Shown: positions 1 to 9,412, numbered from the stretch's first letter. The stretch is DNA of 64,000 nucleotides from an uncultured Bacteroides sp. (GCA_949300425.1 CASGED010000039.1:1-64000); one strand, 5' to 3'. The notes: generated from the letters alone by a model not told the origin. Numbers and translations are program-made.

Positions 1-323
1 ATCGACTTGGGCGCGTCCTTCTTCTGCGCCGTAGGGTCGGCGTAGTAGGAGATGCTTTGGTAGTCTATCTCCGGGATGCGGAGGTGTGCCCACGCGGGCA
101 TCTCCATCGTCAGCCAGTGGCGGTAGGCCTTGAGGCGGAACTCCAGGAGCCAGGCGGGCTCACCCTTCTTCTCGGAGATGAGGCGCACGGTGTCCTCCGT
201 CAGGCCGCGGTCGATGATGTCGGTATGCACGTCGGTGGTGAAGCCGTATTTGTACTTCTCCTCCGCCAGGCGTCGCACCAGTTCGTTGTTATCTTTGTTC
301 TTGTCAGATTCGTTCGGTTGCAT
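1..323 (-). CDS. sufB: SufB, Fe-S cluster scaffold subunit (5' end only)
   Basis: Partial gene running off the left edge; about 107 N-terminal residues are visible. The product would be the cytoplasmic SufB subunit of the SufBCD complex that assembles and delivers Fe-S clusters. The translation reads MQPNESDKNKDN, then segments typical of SufB N-termini: YKYGFTTDVHTD, GLTEDTVRLISEKKGEPAWL and HLRIPEIDYQSISYYADP. The start codon at 321-323 lies inside the 3' end of cvpA, a 20-base overlap that implies translational coupling. sufC, sufD and sufS would be expected beyond the edge (inference). Identification rests on motif recognition over a short stretch but is distinctive. Confidence 0.9.
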   Translation of the reverse strand, partial: MQPNESDKNKDNNELVRRLAEEKYKYGFTTDVHTDIIDRGLTEDTVRLISEKKGEPAWLLEFRLKAYRHWLTMEMPAWAHLRIPEIDYQSISYYADPTAQKKDAPKS

Positions 324-831
324 CGTTAATCTCTTTATAGATTTGTTCGGTAATATCCTTGGCGGCGGGGAAGAAGAGTCCGGCCAACGGCTCCATGCGG
401 TAGTAGAGTATCGATTCCAACTTCTGTCCTTTGCTGAAGACATCATTTTTCGTGTCCACAGCCTCCAGCACACAGATTAGCAGGCTGACCAGCAACGCAT
501 GTACCGCCCCGCCCAGCACGCCGCCCAACAGGCGGTTCACCCAGCCTAAGCAGACGGTGTCCAAAGCCTTGGTCAGCACGCAGGCCACGCCCCAAAAGAG
601 CAGCGGCACAATCACCCAAATGGCCAGGAAAGCCAGTGCCTGCGCCACGGTCAGGTTGTCCGTCACATGGCTGAAGACCTCCTGCGCCACAGTGGCATAC
701 AAGGCTTTGGCGGCCAGCAGGCCCACAATCAGTCCCAGCAGCCCCGCCAGTTGCTTCAACGCTCCTTTGACGATTCCCAACAGAATGCCGACGCTGATGA
801 TGACGAGGATTGTAATGTCAATGATAGTCAT
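304..831 (-). CDS. cvpA: CvpA family inner-membrane protein
   Basis: A 175-residue protein with four hydrophobic segments (about residues 5-20, 25-45, 65-90 and 100-120), matching the CvpA (colicin V production) family, whose members are small inner-membrane proteins linked in other bacteria to envelope homeostasis and biofilm formation. The start motif MTIIDITILVIISVGILLG, followed by a G-x-x-K-G element, is characteristic. It lies between infB and sufB, as usual in Bacteroidales, but a toxin-antitoxin remnant separates it from infB here, and its start codon sits inside the 3' end of the truncated toxin frame. The exact biochemical role is unknown. Confidence 0.85.
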   Translation of the reverse strand: MTIIDITILVIISVGILLGIVKGALKQLAGLLGLIVGLLAAKALYATVAQEVFSHVTDNLTVAQALAFLAIWVIVPLLFWGVACVLTKALDTVCLGWVNRLLGGVLGGAVHALLVSLLICVLEAVDTKNDVFSKGQKLESILYYRMEPLAGLFFPAAKDITEQIYKEINDATERI

Positions 832-1009
832 AGGTTTGTGTATCAGAATAAGTCGCTGTCAAGGCATGATCACGATTGGAGACCGGCAGTTCCTCACCTT
901 TTATTAATTGCAAGATGATTTTATTAAGCTTCTCTTCCTCCAACCCACGTTTACGCGCCCGCTTCAAATCTTTTAGATATTGACGGGTGAACTCTAACTG
1001 ATAATTCAT
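818..1009 (-). pseudogene. YafQ/RelE-family mRNA interferase toxin, C-terminally truncated
   Basis: This 63-residue frame begins like a normal YafQ-type toxin (MNYQLEFTRQYLKDLKRARKRG) and follows the family through NRDHALT. It then ends in ATYSDTQTYDYH, which is not family sequence. Family members run to about 90 residues; in E. coli YafQ the missing part holds catalytic His63, Asp67, His87 and Phe91, so this protein should have no nuclease activity. The ATGA overlap (4 bases) with the upstream antitoxin is the normal TA layout. The abnormal tail overlaps the first codons of cvpA, suggesting a deletion that fused the toxin 5' half to the cvpA leader. A shorter binding-only protein remains possible. 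Confidence 0.75.
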
Positions 1010-1209
1010 TGCACTTTCTTTAGATAGTCTTCAAAGTCCGTACACTTCACGGTACGTCCCTCTTCTACATCATGTATGGCCCGCAAGGTCGTATCTGCGG
1101 ATTTCTCTTTTTTCACAGCAATGGAAGTTACTCCCCGCAGCAGCTTGATGGCCCGTTTCAAGTCGGGCAACAAGCTGGTGTCTTCTACTTTCACTATCAG
1201 TTCCGTCAT
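1006..1209 (-). CDS. RelB/DinJ-like antitoxin of a degenerate TA pair
   Basis: A 67-residue protein with an N-terminal part (MTELIVKVEDTSLLPDLKRAIKLL) and an acidic C-terminal segment (EEGRTVKCTDFEDYLKKV) typical of small Bacteroidales antitoxins encoded just before YafQ/RelE toxins. Antitoxins of this kind bind and neutralise the toxin and usually repress their own operon. It starts 28 bases after the infB stop and overlaps the truncated toxin by 4 bases. It appears intact although its partner is not, so it could persist as an anti-addiction protein against related toxins or simply by co-transcription with infB (inference). Family assignment is by size, context and C-terminal pattern. Confidence 0.65.
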   Translation of the reverse strand: MTELIVKVEDTSLLPDLKRAIKLLRGVTSIAVKKEKSADTTLRAIHDVEEGRTVKCTDFEDYLKKVQ

Positions 1210-1237
1210 GACTTATCCTCTTTTATTTATATGATTA

Positions 1238-4183
1238 TTACAGCGTCTGCTTCACCTCTACTTCCTCGTAGGTCTCGATGACGTCGCCCACCTTGATGTC
1301 GTTGCAGTTCGTCAGGCTGATGCCGCACTCGAAGTTGGTGCCTACCTCCTTCACGTCGTCCTTGAAGCGCTTCAAGGCGTTGATGCCGCCGGTGTAGACC
1401 ACAATGCCGTCGCGGATGAGGCGCGCTTTGTCGCTGCGTTTCACCTTGCCTGTCTTCACCATGGCACCGGCCACTTGGCCCACCTTGCTGATGTTGAACA
1501 CCTCGCGCACCTCGATGGTGGCGGTCACTTGTTCCTTCACCGTCGGGGCAAGCATACCCTCCATGGCGGCCTTCACTTCCTCGATGGCGTCGTAGATGAT
1601 GGAATACTTGCGGATGTCCACACCTTCCTGCTCGGCCAGCTTGGCGGCACTGCCCGACGGACGTACCTGGAAGCCCACGATGATGGCGTCGGAAGCGGCG
1701 GCCAACGATACGTCGGACTCCGAAATCTGCCCCACGCCCTTGTGGATGACGTTCACCTGTATCTGTTCCGTGGACAACTTGATGAGCGAGTCGCTCAACG
1801 CCTCCACCGAACCGTCCACGTCGCCCTTGACGATGATGTTCAACTCATGGAAGTCGCCCAAAGCCAGGCGGCGTCCCACTTCGTCGAGGGTCAGCATCTT
1901 CTGCGTGCGCAGGCCCTGTTCGCGCTGCAGTTGTTCGCGTTTGTTGGCTATCTCGCGTGCTTCCTGCTCCGTCTCGATGACATGGAAAGTATCACCGGCG
2001 GCAGGCGCTCCGTTCAAGCCCAGGATGAGGGCGGGTTCGGACGGGCCGGCCTCCTTCATGCGTTGGTTACGCTCGTTGAACATAGCTTTCACCTTGCCGT
2101 AGTGCGTGCCTGCCAACACGATGTCGCCCACACGAAGCGTGCCGTTAGAAACGAGTACCGTGGCCACATAACCGCGTCCCTTGTCCAAGGACGACTCGAT
2201 AATGGATCCGGTGGCGCGGCGGTTGGGATTGGCCTTCAGGTCGAGCATTTCAGCCTCCAGCAATACCTTCTCCAACAGTTCGCTGACACCGATACCCTTC
2301 TTGGCGGAGATGTCCTGCGACTGATATTTGCCACCCCATTCCTCTACGAGGTAGTTCATATTGGCCAGTTCCTCCTTTATCTTGTCCGGATTGGCGGACG
2401 GCTTGTCTATCTTGTTAATGGCGAATACGATGGGCACGCCGGCAGCCATAGCGTGGTTGATAGCCTCCTTGGTCTGCGGCATGACGTTGTCGTCGGCTGC
2501 CACAATGACGATAACCACGTCCGTCACCTTGGCACCACGGGCACGCATGGCGGTGAAGGCCTCATGACCCGGCGTGTCGAGGAAGGTAATCTTGCGACCG
2601 TCTTCCAACGTCACGTGGTAAGCGCCGATGTGCTGCGTGATGCCGCCTGCCTCGCCCGCAATGACGTTGGACTTACGGATGTAGTCCAACAACGATGTCT
2701 TACCGTGGTCTACGTGTCCCATCACCGTGACGATAGGCGCACGCGGCAGAAGGTCTTCTTCGGCATCGGCTTCCTCGACGATGGCCTGTGCTACCTCAGC
2801 ACTGATATATTCGGTCTTGAAGCCGAACTCTTCGGCCACCAGGTTGATGGTCTCCGCATCCAGGCGTTGGTTGATGGACACCATGATGCCCACGCTCATG
2901 CAAGTGCCGATGACCTGCGTAACGGGCACGTTCATCATGCTGGCCAGCTCGTTAGCCGTCACGAATTCCGTCAGCTTCAACACCTTGCTGTCAGCCTGTT
3001 CCTGGTTCTCCAGCTCCTGACGGCGTTCGGCATCCTGCTCACGTTTCTCCTTACGGTACTTCGCAGCTTTGTTCTTACCTTTAGCGGTGAGGCGTGCTAA
3101 GGTTTCCTTTACCTGCTTGGCTACGTCTTCCTCGCTCACTTCCTGCTTGATGGCGGGTTTCTTGAAGCGGTCTTTATTCTTCTTGCCGGAGCCTTGAACA
3201 TTTCCGCCTTTCCCGTGGTCTCCTCCACCACCTTTCTTAAAGCTGTCGGCAGCACTGTTTATATCAATCTTTTCCTTATTGATACGTACACGCTTTTTCT
3301 TGCTATTGGTTTCCCCGTCCCGTTCGTCCTTTAATTTGCTGTCCTCACGCCGTATTTCCTTCATGATGGCTTCCTTCATTTGGCGTTTTTGGTCTTGGCG
3401 TTGTTTTTCTTTCTCTTCACGTTCACGCCGTTTTTCTTCTTTCGACTTCTTCCGCGGACGGGTCGATTGATTGAGCGCGGCCAAATCTATCTGTCCGATG
3501 ACATTAATCTTTGACACAAATTCAGGCTTGCGCAACTGGAAAACCTCTTCTTGCTTGTCTCCCTCTTTCATAGGTTCTTGACTTTGTTCTTCTATGTTTT
3601 CTTCTTCAAATTCTGTGTCTGACTTACCTTCCTCAATAGAGGTTCCGTCCATCATTGTTTTGTCGGTTTCCGATTTCTGCACATTTTCATCAGCCTCAAC
3701 AGGAGCCTCTACCATAGGCTGTTCAGCCTGTGCCTCCTCCGGTTCTTGAACCGGTTCCGGCTCAGACTCAACAGGCTCCACAGGTCTACTCTCCACCTCT
3801 TCTACAGGTTCTACTATAGGTTTGAATTTTCCCGGATGGTTCAAGTCGATTTTTCCAAGCGGCGTAAATTTCTGACGCAAGTCACCTGAGACGACCGCCT
3901 TCTGTTCAGTAGTTTTAGCTTTCGTCTCTTTCGGTCCATACCCTTCGATGGCAACCGAACCTTTGTTGCGCTCTTTCGTCTGACGTTCCTGCAAGAAACG
4001 CTCCGATTTCTCTTTCAGAACCTTATCCGTACTGAACTCCTTCTTCAACAAGTCAAATTGCTCATCCGTTATTTTGGTATTAGGATTTGCCTCCACGACA
4101 AATCCTTTCTTTTGCAGGAATTCGACAGCCGTCGTAATGCCTACATTCAAATCTCTCGTTACTTTATTTAACCTTATCGTCAT
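1238..4183 (-). CDS. infB: Translation initiation factor IF-2
   Basis: A 981-residue GTPase that delivers fMet-tRNA to the 30S subunit. The N-terminal third is low-complexity, Glu/Lys/Pro-rich linker (about residues 80-390), which makes it longer than E. coli IF-2 (890). The G domain carries GHVDHGKT at about residues 489-496, followed by DTPGHE and NKID; domains II-IV follow, with the typical C-terminal GxGxI-type loop and a VFNISKVG segment. It is third in the rimP-nusA-infB operon and 37 bases separate it from nusA. The long charged linker is usual for Bacteroidetes. Confidence 0.98.
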   Translation of the reverse strand: MTIRLNKVTRDLNVGITTAVEFLQKKGFVVEANPNTKITDEQFDLLKKEFSTDKVLKEKSERFLQERQTKERNKGSVAIEGYGPKETKAKTTEQKAVVSGDLRQKFTPLGKIDLNHPGKFKPIVEPVEEVESRPVEPVESEPEPVQEPEEAQAEQPMVEAPVEADENVQKSETDKTMMDGTSIEEGKSDTEFEEENIEEQSQEPMKEGDKQEEVFQLRKPEFVSKINVIGQIDLAALNQSTRPRKKSKEEKRREREEKEKQRQDQKRQMKEAIMKEIRREDSKLKDERDGETNSKKKRVRINKEKIDINSAADSFKKGGGGDHGKGGNVQGSGKKNKDRFKKPAIKQEVSEEDVAKQVKETLARLTAKGKNKAAKYRKEKREQDAERRQELENQEQADSKVLKLTEFVTANELASMMNVPVTQVIGTCMSVGIMVSINQRLDAETINLVAEEFGFKTEYISAEVAQAIVEEADAEEDLLPRAPIVTVMGHVDHGKTSLLDYIRKSNVIAGEAGGITQHIGAYHVTLEDGRKITFLDTPGHEAFTAMRARGAKVTDVVIVIVAADDNVMPQTKEAINHAMAAGVPIVFAINKIDKPSANPDKIKEELANMNYLVEEWGGKYQSQDISAKKGIGVSELLEKVLLEAEMLDLKANPNRRATGSIIESSLDKGRGYVATVLVSNGTLRVGDIVLAGTHYGKVKAMFNERNQRMKEAGPSEPALILGLNGAPAAGDTFHVIETEQEAREIANKREQLQREQGLRTQKMLTLDEVGRRLALGDFHELNIIVKGDVDGSVEALSDSLIKLSTEQIQVNVIHKGVGQISESDVSLAAASDAIIVGFQVRPSGSAAKLAEQEGVDIRKYSIIYDAIEEVKAAMEGMLAPTVKEQVTATIEVREVFNISKVGQVAGAMVKTGKVKRSDKARLIRDGIVVYTGGINALKRFKDDVKEVGTNFECGISLTNCNDIKVGDVIETYEEVEVKQTL

Positions 4184-4220
4184 CTATGATAGTTTACAAC
4201 TTACAACTTAAATTGCCTTT

Positions 4221-5480
4221 TTACTCTTCAAATTCCTTACGGAGAATACGCAGCACGTCATCTACTGTTTCTTCCTCCAAGTCCGCTTTTTCTATCAGCA
4301 TCTCGCGCGGGGCGTTCAGGACGGCCTTTGCCGTATCAATGCCGATGCCCTTGATGGCGTCGACAACCCATCCTTCAATCTCATCGCGGAACTCGTCCAA
4401 ATAGATATCCTCGTCTTCGGGAGCTCCTTCGGGCAATTCGCGGAAGACATCAATGGTATATTCCGTCAACATGCTGGCCAACTTGATATTCTGTCCGTTC
4501 TTACCGATGGCCAATGACACTTCTTCCGGCTTCAAGAACACTTCCGCCTTATGCTCTTCTTCATTCAGGCGGATAGACGAAATCTTTGCAGGACTCAACG
4601 CGCGCTGGATGAAGAGCTGCGTGTTGGCCGTATAATTGATTACGTCTATATTTTCATTGCGTAACTCGCGCACGATGCCATGTATGCGACTCCCCTTCAC
4701 GCCTACGCAGGCTCCTACCGGGTCAATGCGGTCATCATAACTTTCCACCGCAATCTTGGCACGCTCACCAGGGATGCGGGCAATCTTCTTGACGGTAATA
4801 AGGCCATCGTTGATTTCCGGCACTTCCTGCTCCAGCAAGCATTGCAGGAAGATGGGAGATGTCCGGCTCAGAATAATCTTAGGATTATTGTTTTTGTTGT
4901 CCACACGGGCCACTACGGCACGAGCCGTTTCGCCTTTGCGATAGAAGTCCGAGGGTATCTGTTCCGTCTTAGGCAACAACAATTCATTGCCGTCATCATC
5001 CAACAACAGGATTTCTTTTTTCCATATTTGGTAAACCTCGGCACTGATAATGGTCCCTACTTTATCTATATATTTATTGTATAGACTATCTTTTTCCAAT
5101 TCAAGAATCTTCGAGGCCAATGTCTGACGCAGGTTCAAGATGGCACGGCGTCCGAACTTGGCAAAGTCTACTTCGTCCGTCACTTCCTCACCCACCTCGT
5201 AGGAAGCGTCAATCTTTTGCGCCTCGCTCAGAGAGATTTGCTTGTTAGGGTCCGTCAAGTCCTCATCAGCCACCACTTCCCGGTTACGCCATATCTCAAA
5301 ATCACCCTTATCAGGATTTACAATCACGTCATAATTCTCGTCCGACCCAAACATTTTCGCTATCACGCTTCGGAACGATTCTTCCAACACGCTCACCATT
5401 GTAGTGCGGTCAATGTTCTTCAGTTCCTTAAACTCCGTAAACGTGTCCACCATGCTGATGGCATCTTCTTTCTTGGCCAT
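4221..5480 (-). CDS. nusA: Transcription termination/antitermination factor NusA
   Basis: A 419-residue RNA polymerase-associated factor acting in pausing, termination and antitermination. An N-terminal polymerase-binding domain (about residues 1-130) is followed by an S1 domain, then KH1 with GVKGSRIHGIV and KH2 with AIGKNGQNIKLAS. The end carries a short helix-hairpin-helix-like stretch (AIKGIGIDTAKAVLN). E. coli NusA is 495 residues with two acidic repeats; the shorter C-terminus is normal outside the gamma-proteobacteria. It starts 14 bases after rimP, giving one transcript with rimP and infB. Confidence 0.97.
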   Translation of the reverse strand: MAKKEDAISMVDTFTEFKELKNIDRTTMVSVLEESFRSVIAKMFGSDENYDVIVNPDKGDFEIWRNREVVADEDLTDPNKQISLSEAQKIDASYEVGEEVTDEVDFAKFGRRAILNLRQTLASKILELEKDSLYNKYIDKVGTIISAEVYQIWKKEILLLDDDGNELLLPKTEQIPSDFYRKGETARAVVARVDNKNNNPKIILSRTSPIFLQCLLEQEVPEINDGLITVKKIARIPGERAKIAVESYDDRIDPVGACVGVKGSRIHGIVRELRNENIDVINYTANTQLFIQRALSPAKISSIRLNEEEHKAEVFLKPEEVSLAIGKNGQNIKLASMLTEYTIDVFRELPEGAPEDEDIYLDEFRDEIEGWVVDAIKGIGIDTAKAVLNAPREMLIEKADLEEETVDDVLRILRKEFEE

Positions 5481-5494
5481 ATTCGTCTGTCTCT

Positions 5495-5962
5495 TTATTT
5501 AAAGCTGATTAAATATTTCGTATAGTTAATGTCTTCATATCCCAAAGTAATGTCCTCCGGTTCCATGTGCGGGCGTTTGGCACCTTCCGGCTTTACCTTC
5601 TTTTGCACCGTCACCGTAAAGTTCTCCTCCGCAGCGTCCTTCAGCACGCCGCAGAGCTTGCGTCCGTCACGCGTCAGCACTTCCACTTCATTGCCTATAT
5701 GATTGATGTATTGTTGCAACACCTTGAAGGGCTGGCCTATGCCTGCCGAGCCCACTTCCAGCTCATAGTCTTCCTTGTTACGGTCCAGCCGGCTTTCAAT
5801 GTAGCGGCTCAAATCCACGCAATCTTCTATCCATACTCCGTCTTTATGGTCGATTTCCACCACAATACGCTCGTCTGGACTAACGGTCACTTCCACTAAA
5901 AAATAATCTTTTCCTTGCAGCCATTCGTCTACTATTTGGCAAACGGTAGTTTTTTCTATCAT
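5495..5962 (-). CDS. rimP: Ribosome maturation factor RimP
   Basis: A 155-residue cytoplasmic protein needed for 30S subunit maturation. The N-terminal alpha/beta domain and C-terminal SH3-like domain are both represented; the segments DCVDLSRYIESRLD and YELEVGSAGIGQPF match the RimP signature, where most bacteria have S-x-G-x-x-x-P-F. It is first in the rimP-nusA-infB operon and has a strong Bacteroidales promoter about 70 bases upstream. Length is as expected for the family. Confidence 0.95.
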   Translation of the reverse strand: MIEKTTVCQIVDEWLQGKDYFLVEVTVSPDERIVVEIDHKDGVWIEDCVDLSRYIESRLDRNKEDYELEVGSAGIGQPFKVLQQYINHIGNEVEVLTRDGRKLCGVLKDAAEENFTVTVQKKVKPEGAKRPHMEPEDITLGYEDINYTKYLISFK

Positions 5963-5982
5963 AGCTTTACTTTAACAGGAAC

Positions 5983-6010
5983 AAAAAAGAGGAGCCTCGA
6001 CTGCCCCTCC
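5983..6010 (-). terminator. Intrinsic terminator between the AI-2E exporter gene and rimP
   Basis: On the minus strand a G-rich arm (GGAGGGG) pairs with CTCCTC around a ~9-base loop and is followed by six consecutive T. It lies after the exporter gene but downstream of the rimP promoter start region, so it could also attenuate rimP leader transcription. Confidence 0.6.
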
Positions 6011-6031
6011 ACCTAATCATCATTTCGCGTG

Positions 6032-6062
6032 CAAAGATATAAATAATCTCTTCGACTGCAAA
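6032..6062 (-). promoter_or_regulatory. Promoter of the rimP-nusA-infB operon
   Basis: The minus strand shows TATCTTTG (6032-6039) with TTTG at 6059-6062, separated by 19 bases. This is a full match to the Bacteroides sigma-ABfr consensus (TTTG, 19-21 bases, TAnnTTTG). It overlaps the 3' end of the exporter gene and reads into rimP. Confidence 0.8.
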
Positions 6063-6065
6063 ATA

Positions 6066-7199
6066 TTAGGAAAGATTTTCTTCTGCAGACGGAGAATCTT
6101 TCTTTTCCTGATGCATATTTTCCTTATGAATAATGAAACGCTGGTAGTAGGACAGCATCAACGAAGTGAGCGGCAAGGCGATAATCATCCCTATCATGCC
6201 CATCAACGACCCCCAAATGGAGAGGGAAAGCAAGATGATAGCAGGATTGAGCCCGGTTATCTTGCCCATGACACGGGGCACGATAAAGCCGTCCTCAATG
6301 GCTTGCACCACCGCAAACACCGCCAAGGCCGCAAGCAGGATAAGCCAAAAATTACCGCCCGTGTCCACTGCCTTCAAGATGGCCAGGATGATGGTAGGGA
6401 CGAATCCGATAATTTGCAGGTAAGGCACCAGGTTGAGCACGCCGATGAACAACCCAAGGGCGATGGCCAACGGAAAATCTATAATCAGAAAGCCGATGCA
6501 GAACAGGATGCCGACACACAACGCCACGAAAGCCTGCCCGCGAAAATAGCGGTTCATGCTATCTTTGACATCGTTCATGATGCCAACCACCAGAGAACGA
6601 TAACGTTTGGGCACCAGATAGGACCATCCTCCGGCTATGCTCTCATAATCCAGCAAGATAAAAACGATGTAGAGCAGGATTATGAAAAGGGTAAACACAC
6701 CATAGAGCACGTTAAGCGAGCCGGATAGCAACGACCAAAGAGGCGGAACAGCTTCCTTGAGCGCATCCAGCAGATTCTTTTGTTGGAAAAGATCCTTCAA
6801 CACCTGCGGGTCAATATTCTCACGAAGGAAATCGGACAAACGATGTGGGATATTGCTGGCAGAACTATTGGTAGTGAAATATTCAATCAGCAAATCTTTC
6901 ACTCTCCCGAATTCTTGAATCATGGGCGGTATCAACAGATAAAAGAAGGCCACGCCTATCCCCGCCAGCGTAAGGAGCGTGCAGAAGATGGCCACAATGC
7001 GGCTTTTCAACTTCAGGCGGCATTGGAAAAAGGTCACCATCGGATATATCATGTATGCGATGAGCCACGCGATGAAAAAGGGCAGTAACACGTCACTCAG
7101 GCGTTTGACCAACATCAGAAGGATGATGAGCGTAGCAACGAGGAGGATGCCACGTATAAAAAGGTCGAAAGTAATCTTTTTGCGCTCCATAACATTCAA
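6066..7199 (-). CDS. AI-2E family transporter (PerM/TqsA-like)
   Basis: A 377-residue inner-membrane protein of the AI-2 exporter superfamily (PF01594). Seven to eight hydrophobic segments are visible: two near the N-terminus (about 15-55), one at about 65-90, then a long soluble stretch rich in charged residues, then several in the C-terminal half. FxxGVLNLVPYLQIIGFVP and the late GLNPAIILLSLSIWGSLMGMIG-type region are family hallmarks. Family members include putative autoinducer-2 exporters and Na+/H+ antiporters, so the substrate cannot be fixed from sequence. It is probably monocistronic, with a promoter at 7244-7251. Confidence 0.85.
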   Translation of the reverse strand: MNVMERKKITFDLFIRGILLVATLIILLMLVKRLSDVLLPFFIAWLIAYMIYPMVTFFQCRLKLKSRIVAIFCTLLTLAGIGVAFFYLLIPPMIQEFGRVKDLLIEYFTTNSSASNIPHRLSDFLRENIDPQVLKDLFQQKNLLDALKEAVPPLWSLLSGSLNVLYGVFTLFIILLYIVFILLDYESIAGGWSYLVPKRYRSLVVGIMNDVKDSMNRYFRGQAFVALCVGILFCIGFLIIDFPLAIALGLFIGVLNLVPYLQIIGFVPTIILAILKAVDTGGNFWLILLAALAVFAVVQAIEDGFIVPRVMGKITGLNPAIILLSLSIWGSLMGMIGMIIALPLTSLMLSYYQRFIIHKENMHQEKKDSPSAEENLS

Positions 7200-7243
7200 T
7201 AGGTAGGATGAAGTATCATCCTGGTTTTCTTGTTAATTTGGCA

Positions 7244-7251
7244 CAAAAATA
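7244..7251 (-). promoter_or_regulatory. -7 box for the AI-2E exporter gene
   Basis: Minus-strand TATTTTTG fits TAnnTTTG, about 45 bases before the start codon at 7199. It is divergent from the promoter at 7294-7301. No clear -33 element was seen. Confidence 0.5.
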
Positions 7252-7293
7252 ATCATTTTGTCCGCACGTGGAGTTTTTTTCATTATTTATTTC

Positions 7294-7301
7294 TACATTT
7301 G
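7294..7301 (+). promoter_or_regulatory. -7 box for the 7338 gene and rsmI
   Basis: TACATTTG matches TAnnTTTG, 36 bases before the 7338 start. A T-rich run about 15-20 bases upstream may serve as the -33 region. Confidence 0.55.
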
Positions 7302-7337
7302 CGTTCATAACACTGATAGGACAGATTATTTAGATGT

Positions 7338-7763
7338 ATGAAAGAATGCCTGAATGACATACGGACGGAAGTACAGACGTTGCGGAATTGCGTCGAACGG
7401 CTGAGCATGCAGATAGAGAAACTGGAACGACAGTTCGAAGAAGCCGAAAGGTTGCTTGAACCGGCATCCGCCCCTGAAAACCCCGAAGCGGCACTGGAAA
7501 CTCCCGCTCCATCTCCGCGATGGATTGACCGCGTCAATGCGAAGACGAGCCTGCGCCACAGCCTCAGTTTGAACGACTCATTCCGTTTCACGCGCGAGCT
7601 GTTCGAAGGAAACGCCGCACGGATGAACCGCATGATGGACACACTGAACGAGGCCGACACTTTAGAAGCAGCCATCAAGTTATTAAAAGAGGAAGTGCCG
7701 TTGCCCGACGAGAACGAGGCGATGGCCGAATTTATGGAGATTTTACGCAAACACTTCAATTAA
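7338..7763 (+). CDS. Coiled-coil protein of unknown function
   Basis: A 141-residue soluble protein without signal peptide or membrane segment. Residues about 5-45 form a heptad-rich helix (VQTLRNCVERLSMQIEKLE), followed by a Pro/Ala-rich linker (about 42-58). The C-terminal part (RHSLSLNDSFRFTRELFEG ... AEFMEILRKHFN) resembles a conserved Bacteroidales domain of unknown function often encoded beside rsmI. The stop lies 10 bases before rsmI, so the two are probably co-transcribed. No function is assigned. Confidence 0.8.
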   Translation: MKECLNDIRTEVQTLRNCVERLSMQIEKLERQFEEAERLLEPASAPENPEAALETPAPSPRWIDRVNAKTSLRHSLSLNDSFRFTRELFEGNAARMNRMMDTLNEADTLEAAIKLLKEEVPLPDENEAMAEFMEILRKHFN

Positions 7764-7773
7764 ATAATTCGAA

Positions 7774-8448
7774 ATGGGAAAACTGTATATTGTACCAACG
7801 CCAGTAGGGAACTTGAACGACATGACCTTCAGGGCCATTCAAGTCTTGAAAGAAGCCGACTTGATTTTGGCCGAAGATACCCGCACGTCCGGCATCTTGC
7901 TGAAGCACTTCGAGATAAAAAACGCCATGCAATCTCACCATAAGTTCAACGAACACCAAACGGTAGAAAACGTGGTGAAGCGCATCCTGGACGGTGAGAC
8001 AATCGCCCTTATATCCGATGCTGGCACTCCGGGGATTTCCGACCCCGGTTTCCTCCTGGCGCGCGAATGTGCCCGGGCGGGGATTGAAGTGCAATGTTTG
8101 CCCGGCCCCACAGCTTTCGTGCCCGCCTTGGTTGCGTCTGGCTTGCCGTGCGACCGTTTTTGCTTCGAAGGTTTTCTGCCCCAAAAGAAAGGACGCGCCA
8201 CACGCCTGAAAGCCCTGAGCGAAGAAGAGCGGACCCTCGTCTTCTACGAGTCGCCCTACCGCCTACTGAAGACGCTCACTCAATTCACGGAGAGCTTCGG
8301 ACCGGGCAGGCAGGCAGCTGTAGCACGGGAAATATCCAAAGCGCATGAAGAAACCGTCCGCGGCACACTGGCCGAGCTTGTCGAACATTTTACGACAAAC
8401 GAACCGCGGGGCGAGATAGTTATTGTTGTAGCAGGAATAGACAAATGA
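7774..8448 (+). CDS. rsmI: 16S rRNA (cytidine(1402)-2'-O)-methyltransferase RsmI
   Basis: A 224-residue SAM-dependent methyltransferase of the tetrapyrrole-methylase fold that 2'-O-methylates C1402 in the decoding centre of 16S rRNA. The N-terminus KLYIVPTPVGNLNDMTFRA, the AEDTR motif, SDAGTPGISDPG and GFLPQKKG are RsmI signatures. It is shorter than E. coli RsmI (about 286 residues) because the C-terminal extension is absent, which is common in Bacteroidetes. It sits 10 bases downstream of the coiled-coil gene. Confidence 0.95.
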   Translation: MGKLYIVPTPVGNLNDMTFRAIQVLKEADLILAEDTRTSGILLKHFEIKNAMQSHHKFNEHQTVENVVKRILDGETIALISDAGTPGISDPGFLLARECARAGIEVQCLPGPTAFVPALVASGLPCDRFCFEGFLPQKKGRATRLKALSEEERTLVFYESPYRLLKTLTQFTESFGPGRQAAVAREISKAHEETVRGTLAELVEHFTTNEPRGEIVIVVAGIDK

Positions 8449-8480
8449 AATAAAAACCAAAACAAAAAAAACGAAAACGT

Positions 8481-9359
8481 ATGAAAAAATTAGCGATTTT
8501 AGCCTTGTGCGCAGCCGTAATGGCTTCGTGCGATAATTTCTCTGGCGGAGGGAAAAGCCAATTGCAAGCCGAGAATGATTCCTTAAAACTGGAGTTGAAT
8601 CAACGGAATGCCGAATTGGATGAGATGCTGGGAACTTTCAACGAAATTTCAGAAGGCTTCCGCCAAATCAATGCTGCCGAAAACCGAGTGGATCTGCAAC
8701 GAGGCGCCGTGGCCGAAGGCTCATTGACAGCCCGCGAGCAAATTGCCTCGGACATCGAGTTCATCCGTAACCAAATGGAAGAAAACAAGCAACAGATAGC
8801 CAAACTCCAGCAGATGTTAAAGAACAGCAAGAACACCTCCGCTCAGCTGAAACGGGCTGTTGAGCAGCTGACCCAAGAACTGGAAGCCAAAGCGCAACGC
8901 ATCGAAGAGCTGCAGGCTGAATTGGCCTCAAAGAACATTCGCATCCAAGAGCTGGACGCAGCCGTAACCGATTTATCTTCCCAAAAAGAGCAGTTGACTC
9001 TCGAAAACGAAGCCAAAGCACAGACCGTAGCCCGGCAGGATAAAGCCTTGCATACTGCGTGGTTCGTATTCGGCACGAAGAAGGAGTTGAAAGACCAAAA
9101 CATCCTAACAGGAAGCGGCCTCTTCAAAAAAGGCGAGGTCATGACAGACGCAAACATAAACAAGGATTATTTCACAGAAATCGACATTCGCACGACCAAG
9201 GAAATCAAGCTTTATTCCAAGTCGGCTGATGTATTGACCAACCATCCCACCGGCTCTTACGTCATGGAGGAAGACGACAAAGACCAGTTGACACTGAAGA
9301 TTACTGACCCTGAACAATTTTGGAGCACATCCAAATATTTGGTTATTCAGGTGAAATGA
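8481..9359 (+). CDS. Coiled-coil lipoprotein (possibly Cbp1-like)
   Basis: A 292-residue lipoprotein with signal MKKLAILALCAAVMASC; the lipidated cysteine is Cys17. Residues about 28-190 are an almost continuous coiled coil (repeated ELxAE, QRIEELQAEL and SQKEQL patterns), and residues about 190-292 form a compact C-terminal domain containing a KTAWFVFGTKKEL-like segment. Similar Bacteroides proteins have been annotated as Cbp1-family collagen-binding adhesins; that name is recalled from the family, and nothing here proves binding. It starts 32 bases after rsmI and is followed by a terminator. Confidence 0.75.
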   Translation: MKKLAILALCAAVMASCDNFSGGGKSQLQAENDSLKLELNQRNAELDEMLGTFNEISEGFRQINAAENRVDLQRGAVAEGSLTAREQIASDIEFIRNQMEENKQQIAKLQQMLKNSKNTSAQLKRAVEQLTQELEAKAQRIEELQAELASKNIRIQELDAAVTDLSSQKEQLTLENEAKAQTVARQDKALHTAWFVFGTKKELKDQNILTGSGLFKKGEVMTDANINKDYFTEIDIRTTKEIKLYSKSADVLTNHPTGSYVMEEDDKDQLTLKITDPEQFWSTSKYLVIQVK

Positions 9360-9377
9360 CAGGCGGGGAAACAAGTG

Positions 9378-9412
9378 AAGGGCGTGTCGTAATAAACGAT
9401 GCGCCTTTTTTT
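9378..9412 (+). terminator. Terminator after the coiled-coil lipoprotein gene
   Basis: An 11-12 bp stem (AAGG-CGTGTCGT against ACGATGCGCCTT, with one bulged G and two wobble pairs) around a 5-base loop is followed by seven T. This is a standard Rho-independent layout. Confidence 0.75.

Noticed and set aside
1475..3100. A 541-residue open frame on the plus strand antisense to infB
   Set aside because: It is a GC-driven shadow of infB: no family motifs, and infB explains the codon constraint.
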